Of a DNA stretch of 39,551 nt, positions 8,306 through 17,843 are shown piece by piece. Within the stretch, counting starts at the first letter, position 1. The number at the start of each line of letters is the position of its first letter. Both the position numbers and the translations under genes were made by a program. Source of the DNA: an uncultured Clostridia bacterium (GTDB lineage: Bacteria > Bacillota > Clostridia > Christensenellales > Borkfalkiaceae); the NCBI GenBank assembly GCA_944328495.1, contig CALVHR010000049.1:1-39551 (forward strand). The letters run 5' to 3'. Below the pieces are notes generated by a model. It made no database searches. It was not told the DNA's origin and saw only the letters and a program-made list of their open reading frames with translations.

Positions 8306-8755
8306 TTATTTGCCGTATTTTTTTTCGATTTCCGTAACTTTATCGATTCGACGCTTATGCCGACCTCCTTCAAAAGGAGTATTCAGAAAAATTTCGACAA
8401 TATCCAGCATTACGCCTTCCCCGATAATCTTTTGCCCGAACGCCAACATATTGGCATCGTTGTGTAACCGCGTATATTTGGCGGAATATGCATCATGGCA
8501 ATGTGCGCAGCGAATACCGTTCACTTTATTTGCCGCGATAGACATCCCGATCCCCGTACTGCAGATCAAAATGCCTCGATCGCACGCTCCGCTCGCAACG
8601 GCTTCTGCCGCAGGAAGAGCATAATCGGGATAATCACACGAATCGTGCGAGTATGTCCCGAAATCCTCGACCTCATATCCATGCTCTTTCAAATAACGGA
8701 TTAAAACCGCTTTCAAGTCAACGCCTCCGTGATCGCAGGCAACGGCAATTTTCAT
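8306..8755 (-). CDS. rpiB: Ribose-5-phosphate isomerase B
   Basis: Interconverts ribose-5-phosphate and ribulose-5-phosphate and belongs to the RpiB/LacAB family. The 149-residue length is typical when read from the ATG at 8755 (AGAGGTG 5 bases upstream). A longer frame to 8821 would overlap the phosphatase gene. Key features are ACDHGG at residues 6-11, the catalytic Cys65 in [16 protein letters not shown], and [13 protein letters not shown] at 97-108. The order tsaC-phosphatase-rpiB-upp mirrors the ywlC-ywlE-ywlF-upp region of Bacillus subtilis. Confidence 0.95.
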   Translation of the reverse strand: MKIAVACDHGGVDLKAVLIRYLKEHGYEVEDFGTYSHDSCDYPDYALPAAEAVASGACDRGILICSTGIGMSIAANKVNGIRCAHCHDAYSAKYTRLHNDANMLAFGQKIIGEGVMLDIVEIFLNTPFEGGRHKRRIDKVTEIEKKYGK

Positions 8756-8786
8756 ACTACACCTCTTTTTGTAAGCTCTGCACAAA

Positions 8787-9236
8787 TCATGTCGTCTGCG
8801 CAGGCATAAAATATTTTTCAATGATCATGACAATTGCACGGCGAAGTAATTCAGCCGTGCGCCGATATGTTTCAAGGTCACATCCGTATGGATCCGGAAT
8901 ATCAAACCCGCAAATTTCGCGCATGGACCGAACATTATCAAACCCGTCCAGAAGTTCTTTTTGTCCCGCAGTCATACAAATCACAAGATAGCTCGATTCA
9001 ATCATTGTATGCTTTAACTGGCGCGGCTTAAACTTGGAAAAATCGATTCCGAGAGCAGTAAGACATTGGGCACTGTTCGCATTGATCGCAACACTGTCTT
9101 GCGCAAAAATACCGGCCGATGCTGTATCTACAAATTTAATTTTTCGCTTCTTAATCTCCGAACGGAATATTGCTTCCGCCATCGGGCTTCGGCATGTATT
9201 TCCCGTACAGACAAAAAGGACCTTTTTTCTTTTCAT
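8787..9236 (-). CDS. ywlE: Low-molecular-weight phosphatase, YwlE-type (probable protein-arginine phosphatase)
   Basis: A 149-residue LMW-PTP fold protein with the P-loop Cys10-TGNTC-Arg16-Ser and the general acid Asp115 in DIPDPYG. The P-loop is CTGNTCR, as in B. subtilis YwlE, not the CLGNICR of tyrosine phosphatases. In YwlE the Thr at this position (Thr14 here) is known to confer phosphoarginine specificity. I therefore predict removal of phosphate from arginine in proteins marked by an McsB-type kinase. No mcsB lies in the window, so this is inference. I use the ATG at 9236, one base after the tsaC stop; an in-frame GTG at 9251 lacks a ribosome site. Confidence 0.85.
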   Translation of the reverse strand: MKRKKVLFVCTGNTCRSPMAEAIFRSEIKKRKIKFVDTASAGIFAQDSVAINANSAQCLTALGIDFSKFKPRQLKHTMIESSYLVICMTAGQKELLDGFDNVRSMREICGFDIPDPYGCDLETYRRTAELLRRAIVMIIEKYFMPAQTT

Positions 9237-9237
9237 T

Positions 9238-10233
9238 TTACTCGTTCGCACATGCTTTGGATAAGCGATTCATTACCCCGGCCATGATTCCGTCCTGTTT
9301 TGTCGGTTTAATCGCGATGATCAAATCCGCAACAGCTTCCCCTTGCCGCAGAAGATTGTATAAATTTGCAGCCATTTCATTTTCCGATCTCCCGAGATCA
9401 AGGACACGATCTTGGGGAAAACGCTGCGCAACGCCGCCTTCGCACAAAACATACGCTTTGATACCTTGCAGCATGCATGTCTTAAAACACTCCTCCGCCT
9501 TATCCGACTCTTCCGCTTCGAACAATCGCGTTTTGCACCGCGGGGCGTAATGCTTATATTTCATGCCGGGAGAACGCGCAGCCTCTCCGCTCTTCAGCTT
9601 GTAAACCTCACACTTTCCCGTCACAGCCTCGATCATTTCACGTGAAATCAATCCTTCCCGCAAGATCACGGGAAAATCGCCTGTTACGTCACACACAGTA
9701 CTCTCTATACCGCCTGTACACACGCCGCCATCCAAGATTAAAGGAATTTTTCCGTTTAAATCGGCATAAACATGCTGCGCCGAAACAGGACTGATATGTT
9801 TGGAAAGATTGGCGGACGGCGCCGCAAGCGGCATATCCGTATATCGCAAAAACATCTGTGCGCCGACATGAGAAGGGACACGTATTGCCAGTGTATCCAG
9901 ACCGCAAGAAACGATTTTGCTGACTTTCCCCTTGCTTCTATACACAAGTGTCAACGGGCCGGGCAAAAATGCATTGCGAAGTTTTGCCGCATAAGCACGA
10001 TCGTCAAAAACAAGTTGGGTAATATCATAATCTTTATGCACGTGCACGATCAAAGGATTATCCGAAGGACGTCCTTTAATACGATATATTTCGGAAACGG
10101 CATCATCGCGCCGCGCATCCGCCGCAAGGCCGTAAACCGTTTCTGTAGGAAACGCGACCACACCCCCTTCGGATAGGATGCTCTTCGCTTCGCGCAAAGA
10201 TTCCTCATTGACAGAACAAATCCGCGTGATCAT
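9238..10233 (-). CDS. tsaC: L-threonylcarbamoyladenylate synthase (Sua5/YwlC type)
   Basis: Makes threonylcarbamoyl-AMP from Thr, bicarbonate and ATP for t6A37 modification of ANN-decoding tRNAs. The 331-residue length shows the two-domain Sua5 form. A YrdC domain spans about 1-200 (GGVVAFPTETVYGLAAD, KGRPSDNPLIVHV, LAIRVPSH, LAAPSANLSKHISP), and a C-terminal Sua5 domain begins after a linker containing SPGMKYKHYAP. Its ATG shares one base with the dnaB stop (TAATG), so the two are translationally coupled. Confidence 0.95.
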   Translation of the reverse strand: MITRICSVNEESLREAKSILSEGGVVAFPTETVYGLAADARRDDAVSEIYRIKGRPSDNPLIVHVHKDYDITQLVFDDRAYAAKLRNAFLPGPLTLVYRSKGKVSKIVSCGLDTLAIRVPSHVGAQMFLRYTDMPLAAPSANLSKHISPVSAQHVYADLNGKIPLILDGGVCTGGIESTVCDVTGDFPVILREGLISREMIEAVTGKCEVYKLKSGEAARSPGMKYKHYAPRCKTRLFEAEESDKAEECFKTCMLQGIKAYVLCEGGVAQRFPQDRVLDLGRSENEMAANLYNLLRQGEAVADLIIAIKPTKQDGIMAGVMNRLSKACANE

Positions 10234-11723
10234 TATTCGAAGTCCTCCGGGTTAAAATCATCCGGCGGCGGAACATCGTTCCCGAAAGAGTCCATTGCAT
10301 CGTCATACGTATATTCCTGATCATCCTCGGAAGCATCGGAAGGCTTTTCGTCAGGTTCGTCCGGCAAAAATCCGGGAGGCGGGTTGACATATCTGACCTG
10401 ATCGCCACGAAACCGAAGCTTCACCCTGCCAAGCTCACCGTTTCGGTGTTTGGCAATAATGAGATCCGCCGCATCCTTAATTATTTTTCCGCTCTTGATT
10501 TCTTCTTCGGTCGCGGCAACATCCGGACGGTGAATAAACATGACCATATCCGCATCCTGTTCAATTGCGCCCGATTCGCGCAAGTCTGAAAGCTGCGGCT
10601 CTTCTTTCGATGAAATTCGACGAAGCTGTGACAGCGCAAGGACCGGAACATCCAGCTCTTTTGCCATGATTTTCAAGTTACGCGTAATCGTCGAAATCTC
10701 CTGCTGGCGGTTCTCTTCCTGCCTGCGTTCTCCGCTTCCCATCAGCTGAATATAATCGATCATGACAATATCCAACCCTTCTTTTCGGGCTTTCAAACGG
10801 CGGCATTTTGAAAGGATCTCCGCCGGAGTGATTTTCGAAGAATCGTCGATATAGATCTTTGCCTTTTTCAGATCTGCACTCGCTTTCCAAAGTTTTTTCC
10901 AGTCATTTTGCGTCAACTCGCCCGCCAATGCCTTCGACATGCTGACCCTGGAATACGAGCAAAGCAAACGCTGCGCCAATTGTATACGCGGCATTTCCAA
11001 TGAAAATACGGCACAGACTTTATTGTCGACCAGCGCGGCATGTTCGATAATGTTCATGCCGATGGTGGTTTTACCGACACCCGGCCTTGCCGCCAGGACG
11101 ATAAAGTCGGATTTTTGCAAGCCGTTTGTAATCTTGTCCAACTTTGTAAAGCCGGTATTTATTCCCCTTAAAGCATTTTTGTCGGTTGAAATTACTTCAA
11201 ATTTGTTCAGGACAAGATCATAACTGTCATCCTCACGCATATCGACCAGCGTGGAAGTGTCCATCTTTTTGGAAATATCAAAAACAAGTTTTTCGGCATA
11301 TGCGACACTGTCCGCTGCATCAACGCCTTCCGAGGAATTTTCAATTATTTTCTGCGAAGCGCGGATCAGTCTGCGGTTGATACTGTCTCGCTTTACAATA
11401 TCCAGATACGACTTATAATTTGCCGCAGACGGAGTAATTTTTGCGAGATCCGTTATATACGTGATCCCGCCCGCCTTTTCCAATGCATTGTCCGTTTCCA
11501 ACTGATCGGCAAGCGTCACAAGATCTACGGGCTTACGAGCATTAAAAACCGATTTCATCGCTCCGATGATAAGTTTGTGCGATTCCTGATAAAAGTCATC
11601 TTCGGACAGCTTGTCCAACACCTCTGTCTGCGTATCGTTATCGATCAACAGGCATCCGAGAAGAGCCTGCTCCGCTTCCAAATTATTCGGCAAAATATTT
11701 GTACTCGACTTCGCTTTTGCCAT
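10233..11723 (-). CDS. dnaB: Replicative DNA helicase DnaB (DnaC in Bacillus nomenclature)
   Basis: Hexameric 5'-3' helicase of the replication fork. The N-terminal DnaB domain (about residues 10-115) starts with LPNNLEAEQALLGCLL, followed by a linker and the RecA-like domain. Walker A is AARPGVGKTT with Lys218, Walker B is IVMIDYIQLM, and a SQLRRISS block and the C-terminal arginine-finger region HRNGELGRVKLRFRG follow. The last 40 residues are very acidic, as in many Bacillota DnaB proteins. GGAGGAGAAGGC just precedes the ATG. It is 23 bp after the YcxB-like gene. Confidence 0.96.
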   Translation of the reverse strand: MAKAKSSTNILPNNLEAEQALLGCLLIDNDTQTEVLDKLSEDDFYQESHKLIIGAMKSVFNARKPVDLVTLADQLETDNALEKAGGITYITDLAKITPSAANYKSYLDIVKRDSINRRLIRASQKIIENSSEGVDAADSVAYAEKLVFDISKKMDTSTLVDMREDDSYDLVLNKFEVISTDKNALRGINTGFTKLDKITNGLQKSDFIVLAARPGVGKTTIGMNIIEHAALVDNKVCAVFSLEMPRIQLAQRLLCSYSRVSMSKALAGELTQNDWKKLWKASADLKKAKIYIDDSSKITPAEILSKCRRLKARKEGLDIVMIDYIQLMGSGERRQEENRQQEISTITRNLKIMAKELDVPVLALSQLRRISSKEEPQLSDLRESGAIEQDADMVMFIHRPDVAATEEEIKSGKIIKDAADLIIAKHRNGELGRVKLRFRGDQVRYVNPPPGFLPDEPDEKPSDASEDDQEYTYDDAMDSFGNDVPPPDDFNPEDFE

Positions 11724-11746
11724 GCCTTCTCCTCCTCTCGGTCTCC

Positions 11747-12298
11747 TTATGCAACCTTAGTGCTCCGCAAACTTGCTTTTTCCTTAAAGCGCTTACCCAT
11801 ACATCTGAAATATTCCGCTAATGCGTCTGTCTTGCCGGTTTCAATACCTGATTTTTTCAAAATCAAAACTTTGGATCCGCCTATATACAGGTAAAAATTA
11901 TCCTTCCGCTCATACACTCGCAAAACCTGATCATACGGAATGTCATATTCTTCCGAATGTCCGTTGACACGGATCGTTAAATGAAATTGTTTATCCTCAA
12001 AAGAAAAATATTGTTCGGTCTTCAAATAATTCGGATTTGCGCGAACGCTCTTTTCGATTTTAACGTTCTGCATATATAAATTCAAAAAAGGCATTCCAAC
12101 CGCAGCAAGCAACAATACAGCTGCGCCGATATACATGGCCGAATTTTCAATGACAATTCCGATCGCCAAAAAGCCGAACGCAACGACAAGAAAAAACACC
12201 GGAAAAATGTATGTATGAAACCCGCGCGCCACAAATAAATGAAACGCACAGAGTTTCTTATACTCCGCAAGATCATTTTTATAATATGCCTGTATCAT
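11747..12298 (-). CDS. YcxB-like membrane protein
   Basis: A 183-residue protein with two adjacent transmembrane segments (about 31-51 and 54-73). A soluble C-terminal domain of beta character follows, reading YFSFEDKQFHLTIRVNGHSEEYDIPYDQVLRVYERKDNFYLYIG. This arrangement resembles the YcxB family, whose function is unknown. Its ATG overlaps the pepF stop by 4 bp (ATGA). No catalytic residues stand out. Confidence 0.65.
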   Translation of the reverse strand: MIQAYYKNDLAEYKKLCAFHLFVARGFHTYIFPVFFLVVAFGFLAIGIVIENSAMYIGAAVLLLAAVGMPFLNLYMQNVKIEKSVRANPNYLKTEQYFSFEDKQFHLTIRVNGHSEEYDIPYDQVLRVYERKDNFYLYIGGSKVLILKKSGIETGKTDALAEYFRCMGKRFKEKASLRSTKVA

Positions 12299-14073
12299 GA
12301 TTCAGACATTCCTTCCAATTGCGCGAGCGTATCTTCAAATGCATGCATAGCAGCTTGAAATACTTCTTTTTTTGTAAGATCAACTCCCGCGATCCTTAAA
12401 AGTTCCACGGGCCCGTCGCTTCCTCCTGAAGAAAGAAAGGCTTTATAATCTTTTACGGCGCTTTCGCCCTCCGTAAGAATCCTGTTTGCAATGGAAATCG
12501 CACTTATTATGCCCGTCGCGTATTTATAAACATAAAAAGATGTGTAAAAATGCGGAATGCGCGACCATTCGTATGCGATTTGCTTATCGTGAACGATCGC
12601 TTTCCCGTAATATTTTTTATTGAGGCCCAGATAGATGTCATTCAGATACTCACTCGTCAAAGGCGTACCTTTTTCAACCGCATCGTGCGCAAGATACTCA
12701 AATTCCGCAAACATGGTCTGCCGATGCAGCGTTGTACGGATCATATCCAGGAAATAATTCAAAAGATATTTCTTTATATTTTTGTCTTCGGTCTGCGATA
12801 AAATATATTTTAATAACAGCACTTCGTTGACTGTGCTCGCAACCTCCGCAACGAATATTCGATAATCCGCTTTCGGATACGGTTGTGCCGCGTTGGAATA
12901 ATACGTGTGCAAAGAATGCCCCATTTCATGCGCAATGGTAAACACATCGTGCGTCGTCGGCTGATAATTCAAAAGTACATAGGGATGCAAACCATAGATT
13001 CCGGTACTGTATGCGCCGCTCCTTTTCCCCGTTGTCTCGCAAACATCCACCCAGCCTTCCGCAAAGCCTTTCTTTAAAAGCGAACAATATTCCTCTCCCA
13101 ACGGAGAAAGGCCTTGCACGACAAGATCGCAGGCTTCCTCATAACTGAGCTTCAAGTCCGCATCCTCTACGAGCGGCGCATAAATATCATACATATGCTG
13201 ACGGGAGAGTTTGAGCATTTTACCGCGCAATGCAATATAACGATGCATTACAGGCAGACTGTCGTGTACCGCAGAAATCAGATTATCATAGACGCAAACA
13301 TTGACATCTTCCCCTTCCAATGCGCGCGAAAGACAGGAATCATATTTGCGTACGCGCGCCGCAAAGACATCTTTTTGAACATTTCCGTAATACGTTGCGG
13401 CAATGGTATTCGTCAGATGAATATATGCGTCATAATACTGTGTAAAAGCCTTTTTACGCAAATTGCGGTCCGTTCCGTGCAAAATCACACCATAGGTTCC
13501 GTGCGTGAGATCGATTTTCTCTCCCTTCCCCGTTTTGATTTGCCCGAACCGTATATCGGCATTGTCTATCATCGAAAAAATGTTTTGAAACTGGGCATGC
13601 ACTTCGCCGCACTGCGCAAGAATGCGCTCTTCGGGTGCGCTGAGGATATGCTTTTTACCTTCGATAAGGCGACGGAAAAAGTAATCATAGTCTTTCAAAC
13701 GGGAATCGGCCGCATATCCTTTCAGAATGCTTTCGTCCAATGCCGTCAGTTCCGGTTCTACAAATGCCGTTGCGGAAGAATATTTCACAAACAGCGACAT
13801 TGCCCTCGACTGCATGGAAGTATATTTTGCAACGCGTGAATCTTCATCGTGACGCATGTGCGCATACAAATACAGCCGTTCGAGCTTCTGCCCGACTTGC
13901 TCCTCCTGAGCAAAGAGCTTTCGGACACTTTCAATATCGTTCAGCGTATTTTCAAAAGCATGAAAATCCAGTTCAGCCTGTATGTCTGTATAGCTTTTCT
14001 CCCACTGCTCGTCCGAAGAAAAAATATCCTCGACATGCCATTTATATTTGCTCTCAACCGCACTGCGTTCCAT
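12295..14073 (-). CDS. pepF: Oligoendopeptidase F (M3B metallopeptidase)
   Basis: Zinc endopeptidase that trims oligopeptides in the cytoplasm. The 592-residue length fits the family. The active site FTIAHEMGHSLHTYYSN gives the HExxH motif (His382, Glu383, His386), with the third ligand Glu410 in VAEVASTVNE. The N-terminal domain (about residues 1-110) and the helical M3 fold are normal. I start at the ATG at 14073, preceded by GGTGA at 5 bases; an in-frame GTG three codons earlier is the alternative. It begins about 15 bp after the UPF0210 gene. Confidence 0.94.
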   Translation of the reverse strand: MERSAVESKYKWHVEDIFSSDEQWEKSYTDIQAELDFHAFENTLNDIESVRKLFAQEEQVGQKLERLYLYAHMRHDEDSRVAKYTSMQSRAMSLFVKYSSATAFVEPELTALDESILKGYAADSRLKDYDYFFRRLIEGKKHILSAPEERILAQCGEVHAQFQNIFSMIDNADIRFGQIKTGKGEKIDLTHGTYGVILHGTDRNLRKKAFTQYYDAYIHLTNTIAATYYGNVQKDVFAARVRKYDSCLSRALEGEDVNVCVYDNLISAVHDSLPVMHRYIALRGKMLKLSRQHMYDIYAPLVEDADLKLSYEEACDLVVQGLSPLGEEYCSLLKKGFAEGWVDVCETTGKRSGAYSTGIYGLHPYVLLNYQPTTHDVFTIAHEMGHSLHTYYSNAAQPYPKADYRIFVAEVASTVNEVLLLKYILSQTEDKNIKKYLLNYFLDMIRTTLHRQTMFAEFEYLAHDAVEKGTPLTSEYLNDIYLGLNKKYYGKAIVHDKQIAYEWSRIPHFYTSFYVYKYATGIISAISIANRILTEGESAVKDYKAFLSSGGSDGPVELLRIAGVDLTKKEVFQAAMHAFEDTLAQLEGMSES

Positions 14074-14088
14074 AAACTTCACCGTCCG

Positions 14089-15444
14089 TCAGTTTTTATT
14101 GCTATGTATAGGCGCAGGGATCCTGCCTCCGCGGAGAATAAAGCGCGAACTGTCCGTCGTATTTACGGGCATGATCGGCGCCCTGCCCAAAAGCCCTCCG
14201 AATTCCACGCTGTCTCCGACATCCTTTCCGGGCACGGGGATTACGCGTACAGCGGTCGTTTTATTATTGATCATGCCGATCGCCGCTTCATCGGCAATGA
14301 TCGCGCTGATCGTTGTGGAAGGCGTCTTGCCCGGAATCGCAATCATATCCAATCCGACCGAACAGACTGCCGTCATTGCCTCCAGTTTGTCTATGTTCAA
14401 ACGGCCTTCCTCCGCTGCCTGAATCATCCCGATATCTTCGCTGACCGGAATAAACGCCCCGGAAAGCCCGCCGACATGCGAACTCGCCATCACGCCGCCC
14501 TTTTTAACCGCATCGTTGAGCATCGCGAGAGCCGCAGTCGTCCCGTGTCCTCCGACACATTCAAGCCCCAACTCTTCCAATATATGCGCGACCGAATCGC
14601 CCATAACCGGAGTCGGCGCAAGTGAAAGGTCAACGATACCGAACTCCGCATTCAAACGTTTTGCCGCTTCTTTGGCAATGAGTTGCCCTGCCCGCGTGAT
14701 TTTAAACGCAGTGCGCTTGATCATTTCCGCCGCATCGTTCAGATTGGCATCGGGGATATTTTCAAGGGCATGCTTTACAACACCCGGACCGGATACGCCC
14801 ACGTTGATAACGGTATCGCTTTCTCCGACCCCATGAAACGCTCCCGCCATAAACGGATTATCTTCCACGGCATTGCAGAACACGACAAGCTTCGCACAAC
14901 CGAGCCCGTCTTGCTCTTTCGTCAGTTCTGCCGTGCGTTTTACGATTTCACCCATATGGCGCACGGCATCCATATTGATGCCCGATTTGGATGAACCGAT
15001 GTTGACGGACGAACAAACCCTTTCTGTCTGCGCAAGCAGCTCGGGAATACCGTCCATAAATATTTTTTCGTAATCGGCTGTGCCTTTATGCACGAGCGCC
15101 GAATATCCGCCCAAGAAATCAATTCCCAGTTCCTTTGCCGCGCGATCCAACGCCTTACCGATCAATCCCGCCTTTTCCGGGAACGCCGCCGTAACAAGAC
15201 TTACCGGAGTCACCGACACACGCTTATTTACGATCGGAATTCCGTATTCACCCGACAGCTGCTCCGCTACCTTGACAATGTTTTTTGCCTTTGTGCAAAC
15301 TGCATCATATACCTTTTGCGCCGTCTGTTCAGCCGTTCCGCGAATGTACGGCAGGAGAGAAATCCCCATCGTGATCGTGCGGATGTCCAAGTGCTCCCGC
15401 TCGATCATATCGATTGTTTCCAATACATCGAATTTGTTAAACAT
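14089..15444 (-). CDS. UPF0210 (PFL-like, DUF711) family protein
   Basis: A 451-residue conserved protein matching UPF0210/DUF711 along its length: [27 protein letters not shown] at the N-terminus, [38 protein letters not shown] in the middle, and [23 protein letters not shown] near the end. Its fold is annotated as related to pyruvate-formate lyase, but no glycyl-radical motif is evident and its biochemical role is unknown. It directly follows the ACT-domain gene (19 bp), a pairing conserved in many bacteria that suggests joint function, perhaps control by an amino-acid-like ligand. Confidence 0.92.
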   Translation of the reverse strand: MFNKFDVLETIDMIEREHLDIRTITMGISLLPYIRGTAEQTAQKVYDAVCTKAKNIVKVAEQLSGEYGIPIVNKRVSVTPVSLVTAAFPEKAGLIGKALDRAAKELGIDFLGGYSALVHKGTADYEKIFMDGIPELLAQTERVCSSVNIGSSKSGINMDAVRHMGEIVKRTAELTKEQDGLGCAKLVVFCNAVEDNPFMAGAFHGVGESDTVINVGVSGPGVVKHALENIPDANLNDAAEMIKRTAFKITRAGQLIAKEAAKRLNAEFGIVDLSLAPTPVMGDSVAHILEELGLECVGGHGTTAALAMLNDAVKKGGVMASSHVGGLSGAFIPVSEDIGMIQAAEEGRLNIDKLEAMTAVCSVGLDMIAIPGKTPSTTISAIIADEAAIGMINNKTTAVRVIPVPGKDVGDSVEFGGLLGRAPIMPVNTTDSSRFILRGGRIPAPIHSNKN

Positions 15445-15463
15445 AATTCATCCCGCCCGTTAA

Positions 15464-15733
15464 TCAGATATTGTGCATCGCATTAAAAATCGCTTCATGC
15501 TGAAGGCGGATCGACATTCCGATTTCTTCCCCGAGTTTCTCGCATTCTTTTGCAAGTTCAGACAATTCTGTACGGATATCGCTTATATCCACCAACATGA
15601 TCATCGCAAAATATTCTTGCAGAATCGTCTGACTGATATCCTCCACATTGACGCCTTTTTCTGCAAGAAACGAACTGACTTTCGCTATAATGCCTTTTTT
15701 ATCCTTTCCCGTAACCGTAACCACTGCTCGCAT
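15464..15733 (-). CDS. ACT domain protein (UPF0237)
   Basis: An 89-residue single ACT domain: MRAVVTVTGKDKKGIIAKVSSFLAEKGVNVEDISQ is the first beta-alpha-beta unit with the ligand-binding GxI turn, followed by FAMIMLVDIS. ACT domains bind small ligands such as amino acids. This family is found next to UPF0210 genes, as here, and probably acts as its regulatory subunit (inference). It is 11 bp after the upstream membrane-protein gene. Confidence 0.92.
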   Translation of the reverse strand: MRAVVTVTGKDKKGIIAKVSSFLAEKGVNVEDISQTILQEYFAMIMLVDISDIRTELSELAKECEKLGEEIGMSIRLQHEAIFNAMHNI

Positions 15734-15744
15734 TTCTGTCTCTC

Positions 15745-16329
15745 CTATGCTTTTGTTTTTGCAAATAAATCCTTTTGCAATACCGTTTCCGCCTTTTTCG
15801 GCTCAAACGATTGATCATGCCCCGTCACTTCATATTCGACGATCACGTTCCCTTGCGTCAAATAGCAAACCTGATCCCCGCATTGAAACTCGGGGCAAGG
15901 CTTTTCTTTATCAAAATAAATTTTTCGGTCCATATATTCCGACTTCTTTTTGTTCCATTCCGACATGATAAGCACATAAAAATCGATGCCGTCTTTCAGT
16001 TCCGGGCTGTCGAACCGCAGAAACACGCTTCGATTGACCTGCTTCACCCCGACCGAAAGATAGGCGATCAGTTTATAATATTTTCGCGCGCGATGATATT
16101 TGATACCCAAAAAAATATAAGAAAAAATTACGTAGACACACGAAATCACACACAAAAAAATCTTCGGGTAAATTTGTTTCGGATCTTCAAAAGGCAGCGA
16201 ACAATAATACACGACGCTTACGACGCACAAAATGACAAACAAAACCGTGACCGCCCAAAACACACGAAAAATCGCGCGCTGTTGTTTAAAAGAAGCGATC
16301 AAATCTTTATCTTCAAAAACAATATTCAT
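15745..16329 (-). CDS. Two-TM membrane protein of unknown function
   Basis: A 194-residue protein I do not recognise. Hydrophobic segments lie at about residues 22-44 and 55-75. The remaining 115 residues look like a soluble beta-rich domain, including an FYVLIMSEWN strand and an EFQCGDQVCYLTQGNVIVEYEVTGH stretch. The layout resembles the YcxB-like gene at 11.7 kb, but I see no clear sequence similarity. The ATG at 16329 is used because GGAG lies six bases upstream; the TTG before it is too close. It lies between degV and the ACT gene in one run. Confidence 0.65.
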   Translation of the reverse strand: MNIVFEDKDLIASFKQQRAIFRVFWAVTVLFVILCVVSVVYYCSLPFEDPKQIYPKIFLCVISCVYVIFSYIFLGIKYHRARKYYKLIAYLSVGVKQVNRSVFLRFDSPELKDGIDFYVLIMSEWNKKKSEYMDRKIYFDKEKPCPEFQCGDQVCYLTQGNVIVEYEVTGHDQSFEPKKAETVLQKDLFAKTKA

Positions 16330-16347
16330 CAAAAACTCCGTCTTACG

Positions 16348-17196
16348 TTATTCAGAAATAAACAGGACCCCGATGGTATTCCTGCCGCAATGGCTCGTAA
16401 TAATGCTGCCTGCCACCGTGATCAGCGTCTCCTTGAAATCAAACTGACCGGCCACAAGCGCCTTGGCTTGTTCGACGATTTCTTCATCCGCATGGCTGTG
16501 TGTTATAAAACAACGTGTCCGATCATATTTCGGATAATCCTTCACAAGATCGGAAATATAATTTTTTAAACAACGAGACATCTTACCGATATATTTGCGT
16601 TTGGGATATAATTTTCCGTCCTTCATGTCGATCATCGGATGAATGGAAAGGACTTTGGACCCGTAATATGACAGCGTAGAACACCGTCCGCCTTTATAAA
16701 GGTACAGCAAAGTATCCGGTATGAAGGATGTGTTTACCTTATCGCGCAGAGACATCAGCACATCATAAATCTCCTGCGCGCTTTTCCCTTCGTCGCGCAA
16801 ATCGCACGCTTTTAATACAAGCAAGCCCTGCCCCGTCGAAAGCGCATGAGAATCAACAACAAATACACGTCCGTCAAAAGCCTTTGACGCCGTAACCGCA
16901 AAACCGTGCGAACCGCTCGCTTTGGAAGAAATATTGATGTGAACAACATACTTCCCCTGATCGGTAAACTGCTTGAAAAACTCTTCGTATTCCGCAACGC
17001 TCGGAGCCGCCGTTTTGGGCAGATTCCCCGTTTCGTCGAAATAGCGGAATATATCGTTCGGTACAATATCAATTCCGTCTTTGTAGCTGCGCTCGCCCAG
17101 CATGACGCTCAAAGGCATTATTTTTACATCATAGCGTTTGACAAGCTCTTCGCCAAGATCACAAGTACTGTCCGAGGAAATAATGATATCGTGCAT
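16348..17196 (-). CDS. DegV family fatty-acid-binding protein
   Basis: A 282-residue DegV protein. In Bacillota these proteins bind a fatty acid and hand it to the FakA kinase for phospholipid synthesis. The N-terminal signature IISSDSTCDLGEELVKRYDVKIMPL is typical, as are the YKDGIDI, KTAAPSVAEY and INISSKASGSHGFAVTASKAFD blocks. No fakA is in the window; most Clostridia carry several degV genes, so this one's ligand is unknown. GGAG precedes the ATG at about 10 bases. It follows lepB by 17 bp. Confidence 0.92.
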   Translation of the reverse strand: MHDIIISSDSTCDLGEELVKRYDVKIMPLSVMLGERSYKDGIDIVPNDIFRYFDETGNLPKTAAPSVAEYEEFFKQFTDQGKYVVHINISSKASGSHGFAVTASKAFDGRVFVVDSHALSTGQGLLVLKACDLRDEGKSAQEIYDVLMSLRDKVNTSFIPDTLLYLYKGGRCSTLSYYGSKVLSIHPMIDMKDGKLYPKRKYIGKMSRCLKNYISDLVKDYPKYDRTRCFITHSHADEEIVEQAKALVAGQFDFKETLITVAGSIITSHCGRNTIGVLFISE

Positions 17197-17213
17197 TATA
17201 ATTTTTCTCCTTT

Positions 17214-17843
17214 TTAATTTTTTGAACGGGAAAAAAATCCGAAGAATGAAGTGATTGCATCTTTATATTTTAACGACCAGCCCGTAACGACTCCCATGAC
17301 ATTGTCCAATCGCAATGTCCCGAAATCTGATCTGCGGCTGTCACTGCTGACACTGCGGTGATCGCCCAGCACATACACTTCGCCTTCACCGATTTCCACC
17401 GGCGCAAGATTGTAGTTCCCCCATGAATCATTCGGATCCAGATACGGTTCATCCAGTTCCGTAAATTCCGCGTCGCCCGCATGTTTGCGGTATACCTTGT
17501 CTCCGTTAACCCATACGGTATCGCCGGGAAGCCCGATCACCCGCTTGATCAACCAACGCATGGCGTCATCATCATGAATACTGTCTTTCTGATTGGCCTC
17601 GATCACGATGATATCCCCATACTCGACTTTTGCGGTCGTATTCACAAAAAGATAATCGCCGCCATACAAAGTGGGTTCCATCGAACTGCCCACCACCTGT
17701 ACGCCGATCAGAATTTCCGTGAATAAATAAGTAATAACGAAAAAAACGGCAAGAAGCGCGACCAAAAAACGCAATGTGGACTGAAATTCCCGTTGCGGAT
17801 GCCTGTGCTCCTCCAAAATTTCGCTCAGCGGCGTATCCTGCAT
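17214..17843 (-). CDS. lepB: Signal peptidase I
   Basis: Membrane-bound Ser/Lys protease that removes signal peptides from exported proteins. The 209-residue protein has one N-terminal transmembrane helix (about 26-48), the catalytic Ser54 in VGSSMEPTL, and the general base Lys100 in RWLIKRVIGLPGD. Box E is YVLGDHRSVSSDSR. The short, one-helix form is the Gram-positive type. AAGGAG precedes the ATG, inside the end of the DUF951 gene, whose stop overlaps this start by one base. Confidence 0.95.
   Translation of the reverse strand: MQDTPLSEILEEHRHPQREFQSTLRFLVALLAVFFVITYLFTEILIGVQVVGSSMEPTLYGGDYLFVNTTAKVEYGDIIVIEANQKDSIHDDDAMRWLIKRVIGLPGDTVWVNGDKVYRKHAGDAEFTELDEPYLDPNDSWGNYNLAPVEIGEGEVYVLGDHRSVSSDSRRSDFGTLRLDNVMGVVTGWSLKYKDAITSFFGFFSRSKN

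Noticed and set aside
8756-8821. Extended N-terminus of RpiB (22 extra residues)
   Set aside because: It would overlap the phosphatase gene and lacks a ribosome site; the ATG at 8755 has AGAGGTG and begins at the normal family start.
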